From Anodontia alba (lineage: Eukaryota > Mollusca > Bivalvia > Lucinida > Lucinidae), in the NCBI GenBank assembly GCA_964016985.1, contig OZ024834.1:83736289-83800288 (forward strand): 64,000 nucleotides of DNA. The letters are read 5' to 3'. Each line of letters opens with the position of its first letter. The first letter of the stretch is position 1. Of the stretch, positions 31,161 to 42,429 are shown piece after piece. Below the pieces are notes generated by a model that saw only the letters and a program-made list of their open reading frames with translations, was not told where the DNA came from and searched no databases. The translations under genes were made by a program, and so were the position numbers.

Positions 31161-31422
31161 AGGACTGTCTGTCCAAATACTTAGGGTTATTACGGTACTT
31201 CAAGAAAACAAATATTTGTTGAAGTATAGCCGTAGGATAGTATTCTTAAAGGCACCTTCGTTTAAGAAGAATGGTCTTTACTACAAGAAAATAGATTTTA
31301 AAAGAATAAACCTTGAGAGCAATTAAAACACCCATAAAACTGAAAACAGCTATAGTCAAGTTTTCTGGGTCAAACTAGCTAGTTTTGGCCAAATAGGCCT
31401 CATCGGTGACCGTCACAGTACA

Positions 31423-31782
31423 GTAAAACCTCAATGGCTCGAAAATCTTTAGGACCATTGAAATTAATTCGAGACATGGGTAGTTCGAGCCAAGAGGGTT
31501 AATCGTAGTGCCAGATCAGGAAGCAAATGGTGATGATTTAGGGAAATATTTTTTATCTTCTATACAATAATGGTATGTTGAGTATACTCATTAGAATCGC
31601 CTCGATGAGGCGATTCTAATGAGTAGACACAACATACACTTTCATGATAAAATAAGAAAATTTTCCTTAATATTTGTTTTCTTTAGCTATCGGAAGAATT
31701 TCGTAGGGAGTAAATAACGCGTTCGAATCATCCGAGGTAAACGAGCCATCGGTTTTCGAGTCATCGAGGTTTTACTGTATTT
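31423..31782. repeat. Family F element, full length
   Basis: It runs from ACAGTAAAACCTCAATGG to ATCGAGGTTTTACTGTA, with apex ATTAGAATCGCCTCGATGAGGCGATTCTAAT: the best F copy here. Confidence 0.8.
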
Positions 31783-32034
31783 CAATATTCCGAAGTACAG
31801 GGAGAAGATTTACGGCCTCCACACGACTCTAACACTCGCTGCACTAAAAATAGATCCTTAAAGGAATGACGCTTGAGAGCAATGAACATATTCTAAAAAT
31901 TAAAATAGCTAAACCTTCTGTACGATCATTTATGAATTCAAACTGAACCCTTGGTAAAGGGTTACACACTACAGCGTGACGATACTGCTGCAACTATGTA
32001 CCTGTGCAAACACACTGTCAGCAATGTTGTGATA

Positions 32035-32260
32035 GCGGGGCCCCGAAGCCTAGTGGATAATTGAGTTGACTCTTAATCCATTAGTTTCTCACCTAGTTCG
32101 AGCCTTGCTCGGGTCATATGTTGGAAAGCGAAGTTCTGCTTGCGGATGGTCAGGTGGTTTTTCCCCGGGTTCTCCGGTTTTCGCCCACCTTTGATGAACG
32201 ATCGGCTCGATATAAGTGAAATATTCTTGAAAGCGCCGTAAAACCCAAATCAAAAAAAAA
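32035..32260 (+). mobile_element. tRNA-derived SINE, different family
   Basis: The head GCCTAGTGGATAATTGAG and AGTTCGAGCCTTGCTC give A- and B-box-like promoter elements. The body includes TTTTTCCCCGGGTTCTCCGG and the tail is AAACCCAAATC plus an A-run. Near-identical 11-base duplications ATGTTGTGATA (32024-32034) and ATGTTATGATA (32261-32271) flank it. Confidence 0.85.
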
Positions 32261-32271
32261 ATGTTATGATA

Positions 32272-32976
32272 CTGTAGTGTCAGAGTTCGATTTGAGATTT
32301 AACGGCCCTGTCAACAATATTTCAATCATGGCGAGCCATCCCGCAAAAGACGGGGTAAAAGCATAGAATGGAAAAGATAAGAAAAAAAATCCCAAACATC
32401 TGAACTTGTTTCAAGTGAGACAAGAACTTTCCTGCCAAAGGCCAATTATAGCAGGACCAACCTTCTAACATTTTAGCAGAAGACCGCACCACCCTATTAC
32501 CTAAACAATTGCAGGGTTTGTTCGTTCCCCTTTCGTTAGGTTGCTGTAGTATCGTTTTATAAAACCGCTGTCCGGTGCCTAGGGTGTTGTTTCCCTGGGT
32601 ATACCTATTTGTTTTGTGCACTTAGGATGTTATTATATTACGACTATGCTCTACATCTAATGGCATAATTTGTTATTGTAACACAATGTATCATTGACGA
32701 CATGCAACAACACTGTGAAACTGAACCTTCAATTCATTGTAGCTTTGTATGGCAAACCAAGTACACAATAAATCTTTAAACCATGGTTTGAACTTAAAAC
32801 CTCGGTTTGAGGTTTTCATATCAGGGTTTAAAAACTTCAAACCACGGTTTCAAAGAAAAACTGCACAATGATTCTTGGGTTCTAATTTTCGCTGCTTTCA
32901 ACCCCCCATTTCAGTGTCCAAATATTTAGGGTAAATATGGTAATTATTTTAAAAGTCAATTTCACATAAATACCAA
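32272..32976. other. Intergenic, no gene seen
   Basis: A patch of alternating words AAACCATGGTTTGAA and AAACCACGGTTTCAA at 32778-32860 is palindromic. No exon recognised. Confidence 0.4.
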
Positions 32977-33187
32977 GACTGGCTCCAGTCTCCAGTGACA
33001 AAATATTTTTTCTTATAATCCTCTTTGATATCACCTAAAATAAAACCAAAATAATATCATGATTATAAAGGCTGGTCACTAGTGACCAGCCTTTATAGTC
33101 ATGATGTTATTTTGGTTTTGTTTTAGGTGATGTATCAAACAGGATAATAAGAAAAAATATTTAGTCACTGGAGACTGGAGCCAGTCT
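32977..33187. repeat. Family C palindromic element, full length
   Basis: It runs AGACTGGCTCCAGTCTCCAG to CTGGAGACTGGAGCCAGTCT with apex GGCTGGTCACTAGTGACCAGCC. Confidence 0.85.
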
Positions 33188-33341
33188 AATAAATACCCTG
33201 TATATCCCTGTTTGAAGTCGTTGTCGAATAGGCAAATTCATGTGGGGTTGGAATATGCCTTTGCATAGGAATCCTTGAAACGGGCGGTTCCGTATTCACG
33301 TAGCGTAAAGTCACGTGATGTTGCCGCCCTGGAATGAGCAT

Positions 33342-33500
33342 TTGAGCCGCAACGTCAGAAAACGCACCTTTGAACATGTGCACCCAAGGAAGGCTCAAAT
33401 TAGCCTGCCCAGATGCGCAGTCTGATTAAGAGTTTCCATTGTCCGCATGAAGAAACTTTACATGCTTGGCTATCCAAAGTACGTCCAATGACGTTCCTAA
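33342..33500. repeat. Family B element, partial
   Basis: GAGCCGCAACGTCAGAAAACG, GAAGGCTCAAATTAGCC and the ATGAAGAAACTTTACATGC spacer are present; the right arm is lost. Confidence 0.55.
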
Positions 33501-33818
33501 AGCTGATTGATAAGGATCTACGCTGTTTGTCAAACAGCCAGCACATCTTAGAAACACAGCCAAGTAGACAAACAGACGTATTAAAATATGAGAGAATCTA
33601 GCAGGGGCGGATTCAGAGGCGGTTTCAGGGGATCAGTCAAAGCACCCTTTGACTCAAAATATCATTTTCATGGGAAAGTTTGACAAATCTGATACTTTTG
33701 GGAAACCGCATTTAGCCTAAATATTCACATCCCTTACTCTTTATCTTATACTTCTCTTCAACAAGTCAAAAAGTCCATTTTACTTCTTATGAATGTTTGT
33801 AAAATTGCTGGATGAGTG

Positions 33819-33883
33819 CAAAGAGTGTAGATCCTGATCAGACGCCGCCTCCGCGGCGTCTGATCTGCATCTATACTGTTTGC
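33819..33883. repeat. Family D hairpin
   Basis: CAGACGCCGCCTCCGCGGCGTCTG apex with GTGTAGATCCTGAT/ATCTGCATCTATAC. It lies about 120 bases beyond the stop of the LRR-pseudoprotease gene. Confidence 0.75.
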
Positions 33884-34006
33884 GCAGGCCTGTCTTTCCG
33901 AATATGTTGAGTAAGTATGGTAATGTGATCAAATCGACCCCCGCCCCCACCCCCTCAGAAATCATGCTGCATCCCATCACTGTCCAGGGTAACTACGAAC
34001 CCGCTT

Positions 34007-34733
34007 CTACTCAAAGGATGTAGTCTCGTCGACTCCTGGTATTTTCAGGTTTTCGCATAATGTCCTTGTATCCCCATTTGTGGCTTGAAAATTACATTTT
34101 GTATCAATTTCATGCATAGCACTGGCTATCCAGTTAGCCACACCCCACAACGGTGTAAAACTTCTTTCATTTACAGTCATGTTTGTGCCGGTGCCGATTC
34201 CAGCCACATACCAGATCCCTTGATACCGTAGGGAGAGCGGGGAACCATACATATTAACATCCTTAACAGTTCCTTTTATTTTTAAACAAATGTCACTGTT
34301 CCCCTCACATTTGTTCAATAATTTACCTCTCCGAGCAAGGAGACGATGATTACCATTCTTAAGCGTGCGAGCTGTTGACACGCCTTCTGTTAAAACACGT
34401 GACAGTTGGAAGTACTGCGCATGTGTAAGCAAACAGGGAAATTCCGTTGGTTTCCTTTTCTTTTGTTCTCTTTCAACCAAACGAATAAGCCTCATGTCAA
34501 ATTCAACAGCATTGGCTTCGTTAGGGTAATCTAATGACAACGCGATTTTGCGAGATTCTCGTCTTCCGACTTTGACCTTGATCTGATTTTTGTCTCCGCT
34601 GAAGAGGACCCTAGAACAGTTGTGTCGAGTTATGGCCCAGTTTTCACCTAGCATAAGTCCATTACATGTATTGTTGACGTTGTTGATATCCTGAAGAGTC
34701 ACGTGCCATTTTCGAGCCTCCTGTTTGCCTTTC
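34007..34733 (-). CDS. LRR-pseudoprotease gene, last exon: inactive S1-fold domain
   Basis: The exon opens at ATTTTAG|GAAAGG in phase 2, which exactly completes the codon left by the exon at 36772. It encodes 241 residues with the chymotrypsin plan: WHVTLQ (strand after the usual activation site), the Cys-656...Cys-672 pair around NWAITRHNC (family: WVLTAAHC), EFDMRLIRL (family: NDIALLRL), a Cys-782 then NMYGSPL (family: GDSGGPL), WYVAGIG and the C-terminal helix WGVANWIASAM. Numbering starts at the split first codon of the LRR exon. Asn-671 stands at the catalytic His position and Tyr-795 at the catalytic Ser; only Asp-712 is kept. It is thus predicted to be a non-catalytic serine protease homologue, comparable in principle to haptoglobin or insect SPHs. 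No activation cleavage motif is clear. Confidence 0.8.
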
Positions 34734-34770
34734 CTAAAATGAAACATATAAACCATGTTATGTTCGACAT

Positions 34771-34967
34771 TAGACTGGCTTCCGTCTCCAGTGACTAAAT
34801 ATGTACTTTTATAGTCCTGTTTGATAATCCTTTAGAATAAAACCAAAATAATATCATGACTATAAAGGCTGGTCTTTTGGTCATGATATTATTTGGTTTT
34901 ATTTTAGTGGAATAATAACAGGGTTATAAGACTAAATATTAAGTCACGAGAGACTGGAGCCAGTCTA
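34771..34967. repeat. Family C element
   Basis: TAGACTGGCTTCCGTCTCC to GAGACTGGAGCCAGTCTA. The apex is shortened (GGCTGGTCTTTTGG). It lies 38 bases upstream of the last LRR-pseudoprotease exon, inside the intron. Confidence 0.8.
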
Positions 34968-35449
34968 GTTCGACATGCGAAGGTTTACATCCAAGCTGTC
35001 CCACCGAAACCTTACGATATTGGTTCAGCGTTGTATGCGTGCTGGAGACAAGCTATGGCAAATGTCAAACTCAACATTGCGCTGCAGAATTAAATCATTA
35101 TTGAAACAATGTCAGCTTTGATCCAGCTATTTTCAACGCAATATACCTGCTTTGGGATGTTCACTTGAATATCTTTAATTGATTTACTAGTGCAGTATAA
35201 GTTTTGCTTACAGTTTCTGGTATTAACATAACAAAATGCATAATAGTATTAACATTAGATAATCTTTCACAGAATTTGATAATCGTAACAAACGCAAACA
35301 GGTGTGCAATTGATAGCCCAATTTCTCTTTTGGTACTTAGCAATGCATGACTTAGATAAATAGTTTCCCATTAGTCTTTTTTTACCTGATTTTGGTTAGA
35401 TCCCATGGTTATGGAGACTAGATATATTTGATATATTTTCCGCTATCTA
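34968..35449. other. Intron sequence, no exon seen
   Basis: AT-rich intron of the minus-strand gene; no further exon with matching phase was recognised. Confidence 0.4.
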
Positions 35450-35772
35450 CAGTTGACTCTCGTTATCTCGACCTCGGCTATCTCGAATAACCGCTTATCT
35501 CGAACTGAAAATCTTGTCCCTGCCCTGCCTAAACATATGAAAATCTAACAACATGTAAAAAATATTGTGGAAAGAGGAGAAATAGCTCCTAAGGAGCAAT
35601 TTCTCCTCTTTTCCACAATATTTTCAATATATCTCTAACTTCAAGAGTCCAATTACACATATATTTGTTAAATGTGGTTAATCGAATTTGTTTTTCCCAA
35701 ATTCTGCAAATCTGATATCTCGAAGTATTTCAGAGAGTCCCTTGGAATTCGAGATAACGGGAGTCGACTGTA
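35450..35772. repeat. Palindromic element (TCTCGTTATCTCGA type)
   Basis: CAGTTGACTCTCGTTATCTCG and CGAGATAACGGGAGTCGACTG are the ends. The centre holds the hairpin GAGGAGAAATAGCTCC-TAA-GGAGCAATTTCTCCTC. Confidence 0.7.
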
Positions 35773-35933
35773 TTTTGTACAAGTGAGACAAATTTTGTGA
35801 TTTTTGTTTGCTTCCCTGCTCATCCCGATCAACAAGCCACGTGTGAAAGGGGTCAACTCTGAAAGCAGAGAATCTGATGTAAAGGGAACCAAATATTTCC
35901 CTTTTAATATAGATCCCTTTTCAGAAGATACGT

Positions 35934-36284
35934 ACAGACAACCCTCTTTATACCGACACTTGATACAACGACAAAATTCGCTATTATGACAATTTGACTG
36001 TCACGAAATCTTCGCTTAAGGGGTGACAATTAGTCACAAATTAAGTAAGAATATTGATTTAATACTTTTAAGAGGTTTTATGTTGTGGATATTTGTTAGA
36101 ATCGCCTCATTGAGGCGATTCTAACAAATTTACAAAACATATGTTCTGTTAGGAAATAAGAATAAAGCAAGACCTTCCTTACACATCAATCTCCTCATTA
36201 GGTATTCTGTACAACAGCAAATTCATTTTAATGGCAACGTCTTTGTGAACAAATGCTGTCGTTGTAACGAGGGTTCAATGTACA
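35934..36284. repeat. Family H element, full length
   Basis: CTTTATACCGACACTTGATAC and TCGTTGTAACGAGGGTTCA form the outer parts. The apex TTAGAATCGCCTCATTGAGGCGATTCTAA is the core shared with A, F and J. Confidence 0.75.
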
Positions 36285-36446
36285 CATCAGTTTTGGAAGA
36301 GACAAATTGTATCCACTGTCATGAGATAAGAATGTTTTGCTTAAGCCCCCCTAACGAAAAGCAGAAAATTTGCTCCCGAAGGAAGTCTTTGTTGTTGTAT
36401 TTTAGGGTAGATTCTTCCTCAGATAGGCAGTAAACCAATTTTGCAC

Positions 36447-36723
36447 CATGAAAACCCTCTTATATAACTTTGACCCCCAAAAACCCCACTTTTATATAGT
36501 AAAACTGGGGTTTACAGGGGTATACATTATTTTTCTTATTTCTGCTAAAAACATAGGTTGTGGGTACTCGTTAGAACCGCCTCGGCGAGGCGGTTCTAAC
36601 GGATACCCACAACAATCTATGTTTTGAGCAGAAATATGAACAATATTAGAATGTTTATCTGAAAATTTTCTGTTTTTGGTGGTGAAATTTTCAATATATT
36701 TGAATAGGCGTTTTTTCGTAATG
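36447..36723 (-). repeat. Family A hairpin element
   Basis: Apex CCGCCTCGGCGAGGCGG; the left end CATGAAAACCCTCTTATA is degraded. The right end lies 48 bases from the donor of the LRRCT exon. Confidence 0.8.
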
Positions 36724-36771
36724 ATAGAGTCGAAAAGTAGCGCTTACATAAGAATGAATGAGAATACGTAC

Positions 36772-36884
36772 TTTAAATGAGGCAGAGGTCTTGTAGAGAC
36801 TCTGATTTGTAGATTCTGACAGGTCAGCGAAGCGGCAAGGGTTGTATTATCACATCGAAATTCGTCTCGGGCAAGGTCTGTTAT
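36772..36884 (-). CDS. LRR-pseudoprotease gene, linker exon (end of LRR C-terminal cap)
   Basis: 113 bases between TTAAATTTCAG and GTACGTAT on the minus strand. Phase 0 in and phase 2 out, matching both neighbours. It encodes ITDLARDEFRCD, which continues the LRR cap (GKKITDL...FRC supplies its final cysteine), then a 25-residue linker with one further cysteine. The fit of protein and phase on both sides is the main evidence that the LRR and S1-like exons belong to one gene. Confidence 0.78.
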
Positions 36885-37854
36885 CTGAAATTTAAGCAAG
36901 CAGCAAAACCAGCGAATTAAATATAATGTCGGCAAATCTTTATTATTAATGGAACAAAAAAGAGAGATCCGGGACAGCTTTGTCTCGACGCAGGCTGATC
37001 AAGATGGTAGCTCTTTGTTGTTACATTAATTGCATTCTGGAAGACTTAAAACAAATCGCCTCGTAGAACAAACCACAAAACAACAAAGAGTAAGACTATC
37101 ACCGGAACCATCGCCTTAAAACGGTCAGTAGAATAAACTACCGTGGGGTTTAAAGCACTTTTACAGCCGACTAACTTCACCACTCTTAATCACAACTAGT
37201 ATAACAGAAAGCAAAATGGGCACCATTTGAAGGTGACCAAAATGCTAGCATCACAACACAACTAGTAAAACAGAAAGCAAAGGGGACAGCTATTGAAGAC
37301 GGTGACCACAATGCTAGCATCACAACACATGTAGACAAAAATAAACTGCTAGTATCACAATACGTATAAAAAAACAAAACAAAACAGAAAGCAGTGCGGG
37401 AACCACAAATTCAGGCAAGCGTCCCCATCAGCACCTTCAGTGCTTTGATTTATTCAAAGCTGTCGATTGGCGCGTTTTACTGGACTATTTATATTCGTCC
37501 GCCAATATTGTACTTAATATGATTAAAATCCTATTTCTACAAAAGTTGAAGTTTTCCTTAGTTTTGTTTAATTATTCGCTATTTATAAGCATCAGAATGA
37601 ATAAGGCTTATACGTTTGAATGCAGAAATTAGCGTCATCGGCGTAAGCAGAGAACTATATGTTATGTAGTTATTAGGTTGGTAGTAACAGGAAAATAGAT
37701 TGTCGAAATGCGGTATGTTAAGTCTGGTGTCGGTATGGCCCCCAAAATGACAGAGTTACATGCCCAGAAAAAACAACGGATTCATTCTCATTAACAGCAA
37801 AACTATTTGAAATATTCATTTCTAAGTCATCGCTCCAGAAGAGACACTTTTTCC
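36885..37854. other. Intron sequence with short tandem duplication
   Basis: CACAACTAGTATAACAGAAAGCAAA at 37190 recurs at about 37257, with ATGCTAGCATCACAACACA also doubled: two to three units of 65-75 bp to 37390. No exon seen. Confidence 0.5.
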
Positions 37855-37985
37855 ACCTTTAATTTCTCTTATATCGTTTTGAAAACATATGTTATGGGTA
37901 CTCATTAGATGCGCCTCGCGAAGCGGAGGCGCTTCTAATGGGTAATCACAACATATGTTTCCGAGGAACTGTAAGAGAAATATAT
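37855..37985. repeat. Family J palindrome
   Basis: AACATATGTTATGGGTACTC to GGGTAATCACAACATATGTT around GCGCCTCGCGAAGCGGAGGCGC. It lies about 40 bases from the donor of the LRR exon. Confidence 0.7.
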
Positions 37986-38024
37986 ACTCGTATCCCTCTA
38001 ATTCAGAGGAATAAGAACCCTTAC

Positions 38025-39808
38025 CTTTTTACCATGGAGATCGGATGGAGTCTGACAGACTGTGTCTCGAACGCCCAAGACTCGTATTCTATACTGCGAT
38101 CTGTAGTCAACCAGCCAGCCCAATTTACAATCACAAGACCACGGATTGTCCTTCAGCCAGACGGAAGCAGCAGGCGACAGTACGTTGGTGACGTCAGGAG
38201 AGAGGGTTCGCAGATAATTTTCAGATAAAATTAATTGGTGAATATTATGTGTCTTTTGGTCGGGAAATGATACTTTGTAAATTCTATTTTTGCTGAGATC
38301 CATAAATTCAAGTTTCTTTACTGATATTAAATCCGAAAACACAAACTTTGAAATAAGGTTATTTTCCAGATCGAGCCTTTTCAGATTCGAAAAATGTTTG
38401 AAAGCGTTTGGAGTTATTAGATCTATTGCGTTAGAAACAAGTTCAAGATCTTCCAAATTTTTCAGTCCAAGAAACAAATTGTCGGATATTTCCGGAATCT
38501 TATTGTGTTTCAGGCTGAGAGATTTCAGCAGTTTCAAATTAGAGAAAGTGGCATCTTCTAATGACGAAAGTCTATTATTGTACATCATCATAAACTGCAA
38601 ACTGCTTAAAGTATAGAACGTTTTCTTGTGGATTTTCTTCAATTTGTTGTGTGCAATATTTAAGAACTTTAAATGCGGCAGTCCGTAAAGTGAGTATGCG
38701 CCAAGAGAATTGATTCGGTTATACTGGAGACTTAACCACGTGACTTTGGACAGTTGATTTAATGGGGCTACAATAAATGCGTCGTCTTCCACTTCTGATA
38801 TTATATTGTGCTCCAGATTTATTTCCTTGAGTTCCAGAAGACCTGAGAATGTTTTGCTTTTCACTTTTCTTAGTTTATTATATGATAAATCCAATTCCTG
38901 CAGGTTTTCTAAACTCTGCAAAGCAGCCTGTTGTATGTCTTTAATAGAGTTCTTTGAGAGAATGAGTTTTCTAAGCGTTGGAGTGGCAGGGAATGTCCTG
39001 TTGTTGATATAGGAGAGACGATTCACGCTCAAGTCAAGCTCGTCCAAAGAGTCGAGACCCGCGAAGCAGTCTGGTTCAAGATTATTTATGTCGTTTGTTG
39101 AAATATCCAACGACTGAAGCTTCGACAAATTTCGGAAAGCTTCGTCAGATATCGTATTAATTATATTAGCGGACAAAACGAGGCGCTCTAAATTTAGTAA
39201 GGATTTAAACGAGCTTGGATCTATTCTGGTCAGCACATTTCCGCGAATTTCCAAGATTTTTAGCTGCGAAAGATTTTTAAACCAGCGAGGGTTAATTACT
39301 TCAAGCCTATTTTCATTGATTAAAAGTTCGTTCAGTTCAATAGCGTCGTCAAAAACAGTGTCATATAATGTTCTGAAACTATTCCGTGAAATATCCAAGT
39401 GTAGCAAGTGTTTAGTACTTTGGAATAGATCCATATGAATCATAGAAAGTTTGTTCCCGTTTAAATACAAATATTGTAATTTAGTTAAGTTTTGAAATAC
39501 ATTCGGCGACAGGAAGCGAATCATGTTGTCTGAGAGTCGCAACTCCTTCAATCGCGCAAGACCGGAAAAGGTTGCAGCAGAAATATGGCGGATGTTGTTA
39601 TTCTGAAGAGCGAGATTCTGAAGTTTCTGTAAGTTTCTGAATATATAGGGGTAAAGGATTTCGAGATTGTTTCCAGAGATTGTGAGTTCGCGGATATTTT
39701 CACCGTTTGAAAAGGAGTAGTCTCTGAGGGAGGTTAGCTTAGCTTGCTTCAGAGGGTCGTCTGCTCCTGTGCCACTGCTGTCCCCATACAGAGTAAGTTT
39801 CACAACAT
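38025..39808 (-). CDS. LRR-pseudoprotease gene, leucine-rich repeat exon
   Basis: 1784 bases on the minus strand between TTATTTTTCAG and GTAAGG. It opens in phase 1, so an upstream exon must supply the start and any signal peptide. It encodes about 21 leucine-rich repeats of mostly 24 residues (pattern LxxLxLxxNxIxxIxxxxFxxLxx), with no break, then NPWSCDCKLGWLVDY, the start of an LRR C-terminal cap. The 24-residue type is extracellular, as in Toll and Slit relatives. There is no transmembrane segment in any of the three visible exons, so the protein (at least 874 residues) is probably secreted. An alternative reading, starting at an ATG in the intron at 39836, lacks a convincing signal peptide and ignores the strong acceptor. 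Partners are unknown. Confidence 0.85.
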
Positions 39809-39868
39809 CTGAAAAATAAAGAAAACATAATTGCAAATCTTATTACAGGATTCGACTTCCGAAATATC

Positions 39869-40149
39869 CATTACAAAAACACGCCTATACAAATATATAG
39901 AAAATTTCATCTCCAAAAAATGAAAATTCATACATAAAAAAAAACTCTGATATTTTTCATATTTCTGCTCAAAACATAGATTGTGTGTACTCGTTAGAAC
40001 CGCCTCAGCGAGGCAGTTCTAACGAGAACCCATAATCTATGTTTTGAGCAGAAATAAGAAAAATACTGTTTAACCCTGTAAATCCCAGTTTTACTATATA
40101 AAAGTGGGGTTTAAGGGTGTCAAAATTATATAGGCATGTTATCGTGATG
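39869..40149 (+). repeat. Family A hairpin element
   Basis: Both ends present; apex CCGCCTCAGCGAGGCAG. It lies 60 bases upstream of the LRR exon acceptor (opposite strand). Confidence 0.85.
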
Positions 40150-40219
40150 TATAACTTTATATAGCTCATTGATTTGCCGGAATAGCAAATATTGGTGAGA
40201 TGAATCAAAATATTAAATT

Positions 40220-40442
40220 AGCCGTGACATAGCATTTCCTACACGACTTCATGTGCGCCCATCGAAGACTCATATCAGCTTGCGTATCCACGTAGTCTGA
40301 TCACAGCCTGCGCAGAGCACTTTATTGGTAGTCAAGGATCCAAAACGTCTTCAAGCAGACACTGGATATTCAAACTGATCTGAGTCTTCGCTGGATGAAC
40401 ATGCTTTTAGCAATCTTTTAGGAAATGATGTTCCCTGGCTCA
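40220..40442. repeat. Family B element
   Basis: AGCCGTGACATAGCATTTCC and GGAAATGATGTTCCCTGGCT are the long ends; TGCGCCCATCGAAGACTC and GAGTCTTCGCTGGATG the inner arms. Confidence 0.7.
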
Positions 40443-40689
40443 AACCATAGCCAGTATATCATTGCAATATATGAGAAATATGTTTTCTGCACATGGCCTC
40501 GAATGGTTAAGCAGCGCAAAAAAAGTGTCTTCAGAACGAATAATGATCGCTACCTGATTACAGAATCGTTAGCTCGTAATATAGAATATATCGACGTACA
40601 GAAGATGTTTTGATTAGCCTATGGGGATTCTTTTCTTTCAGAGTAGACAAAAAAACAATTTTGACAGAGTTACCTCCCGTTCCCCCATC

Positions 40690-40860
40690 CCCCTCCCCCT
40701 TCCCCGCCCAAATTTATTCTAGATATGGGTAGTTTGAGCCACTGAGGGTTAATCATAGCGTCAGGTTAGGAGGCAAATGGGGATAGTTTAAAGGTGTCTT
40801 TTTGAGCTTCTATAGAATAATGGTATGTTGGGTGTTCTCATTAGAATCGGGAGTAAGTGG
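40690..40860. repeat. Family F left half
   Basis: GAGGGTTAATCATAGCGTCAGG, AGGAGGCAAATGGGG and TTCTCATTAGAATCG are F sequence up to the apex; the right arm is absent. Confidence 0.55.
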
Positions 40861-41336
40861 AAAATTTTATTTTATTTTTTTATTTTTTATTTACACAATA
40901 TTTTAAGAGGGTGACACATTTAGGTAAAATTAGCCATGCTACCAAGTGGCCCTCTATTAACATACTAAATTCTCTAAAAACACATGTTATTGAAAAGAGC
41001 AAAAATATAATATACACATATATACACAATCGCCACACATACATTCTAAAATATGCAGTTTTATCTAAAATTAAGAGATCAAATGGTATAATTGCATCAA
41101 GAATTGTAAGAACATTAGGACATTATTAAGAACATTTCGAAGCTACTTTAAAAGCATATAAATACCATTTGCAGTGATAATAGTATAGGCCCTGATCAGA
41201 TACACACATACACTCTCATGCACGCACGGCGTCCGGGCTGGGTTTGCATGGTTTGCCGAGGTCTGTCTGTCCGAATACTTGGGACAAATACGGTTTAAGT
41301 ACATGCAGGTCATACTCGATCTAGATTTACACTGGG
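40861..41336. other. No gene seen
   Basis: AT-rich. A reading frame at 40857-41129 has no recognisable family. Bases 41188-41300 have decayed D-hairpin words (AGGCCCTGATCAGATAC). Confidence 0.35.
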
Positions 41337-41545
41337 TAACCCCTTAAAGTGCTAAGCAAATTTCTAGCAGAGGACATTCAAAACTGATATTGTTATTTTT
41401 CAGAGAAAATAAGACTTGAAATTACATGCGAATCATCTGCTCTTGGCAGATGATTCACATGAAACGACAAGCCTGATTTTCTCTGTAAACTGAAAACAAA
41501 TTCAAAGTGTCGTCTGCTGCAGGTGGATTTAAGCGTAAAGGGTTA
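41337..41545. repeat. Family K palindrome
   Basis: CAGAGAAAATAAGACTTG to CAAGCCTGATTTTCTCTG around GAATCATCTGC-TCTTG-GCAGATGATTC. Confidence 0.7.
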
Positions 41546-41574
41546 TATGCTTAAGGGTTAAACGGAGGGTCAGC

Positions 41575-41680
41575 CCAGCTAGCATTCTACATAAATCTAT
41601 AGCGGGCCGTTATCGGCCCGTCAGCTACCCTGACGGGCCGATAACGGCCCGCTATAGATTTATGTAGAATGCTTACTGGG
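41575..41680. repeat. Family E hairpin, perfect copy
   Basis: Arms of about 44 bases (AGCATTCTACATAAATC through GGCCCGTCAG) are perfectly complementary around CTACC. Confidence 0.88.
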
Positions 41681-41763
41681 AGTGACATGAAAAGTTCATG
41701 GGCGGTCCAGTAAAGCAGTTCTACAGAAATAAATGCGTTCGGCGATCTCAGGTCCCTGGAATA

Positions 41764-41872
41764 GATTGGCTCCAGTCTCCAGTGACAAAATATTTATCCT
41801 TATAATCTTATTTGATACATCTACTAAAGTCAGACCAATACAATACCATAAGTGTAAAGCCTCGTCACTTTT
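41764..41872. repeat. Family C left half
   Basis: AGATTGGCTCCAGTCTCCAG to AAAGCCTCGTCACTTTTG; the right arm is missing. (TTA)n-like repeats follow at 41900-41930. Confidence 0.55.
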
Positions 41873-41999
41873 GAATTCGCTATCAGAAGAGAAATGTTAT
41901 TATTGTTATTATTATTATTATTATTATTTTTCGCAGAAAATAGCTTTTACATTACATGCAAATTGTCTCCTAAACAGAAAAACTGCATGAAATGCCATA

Positions 42000-42229
42000 C
42001 ATCACGAAAACATACCTATATAATTTTGACCCGCTTAAACCCCATTTTTATATAGTAAAACTGGGGTTTACAGGGGTATACATTATTTTTCTTATTTCTG
42101 CTCAAAAACATAGATTTTGGGGACTCGTTAGAAATATGAAAAAAACATCAGAGCCTTTTATCTGAAAATCTTCATTTTTTTGGAGGTAAAATATTCAATA
42201 CACCTGAATAGGCTGGTTTTCGTATAAAT
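42000..42229 (-). repeat. Family A element lacking half of its hairpin
   Basis: Both termini are recognisable, but the sequence jumps from GGGGACTCGTTAGAA to ATATGAAAAAAACATCAG, so one stem arm and the apex are deleted. Confidence 0.7.
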
Positions 42230-42429
42230 GGCCTTGGAAAAATTAGAAAATATTTCAAAACGTCTGCTGAAATTTTTCCCAAAATGCTAAGCCTTAATAA
42301 TACTGTGATTAATATGGCGTGGCTATAAATATACATGATTTTTTTTTTTTTTTAATTCATCACGATTAACCATATTCATCACGACTGACCCGGCTAACTA
42401 TGTGTGTACTTTTCTTCATATTTCCACTC

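Noticed and set aside
38290..39012. Plus-strand open frames opposite the LRR exon
   Set aside because: Shadows of the minus-strand coding sequence; no family or splice support.
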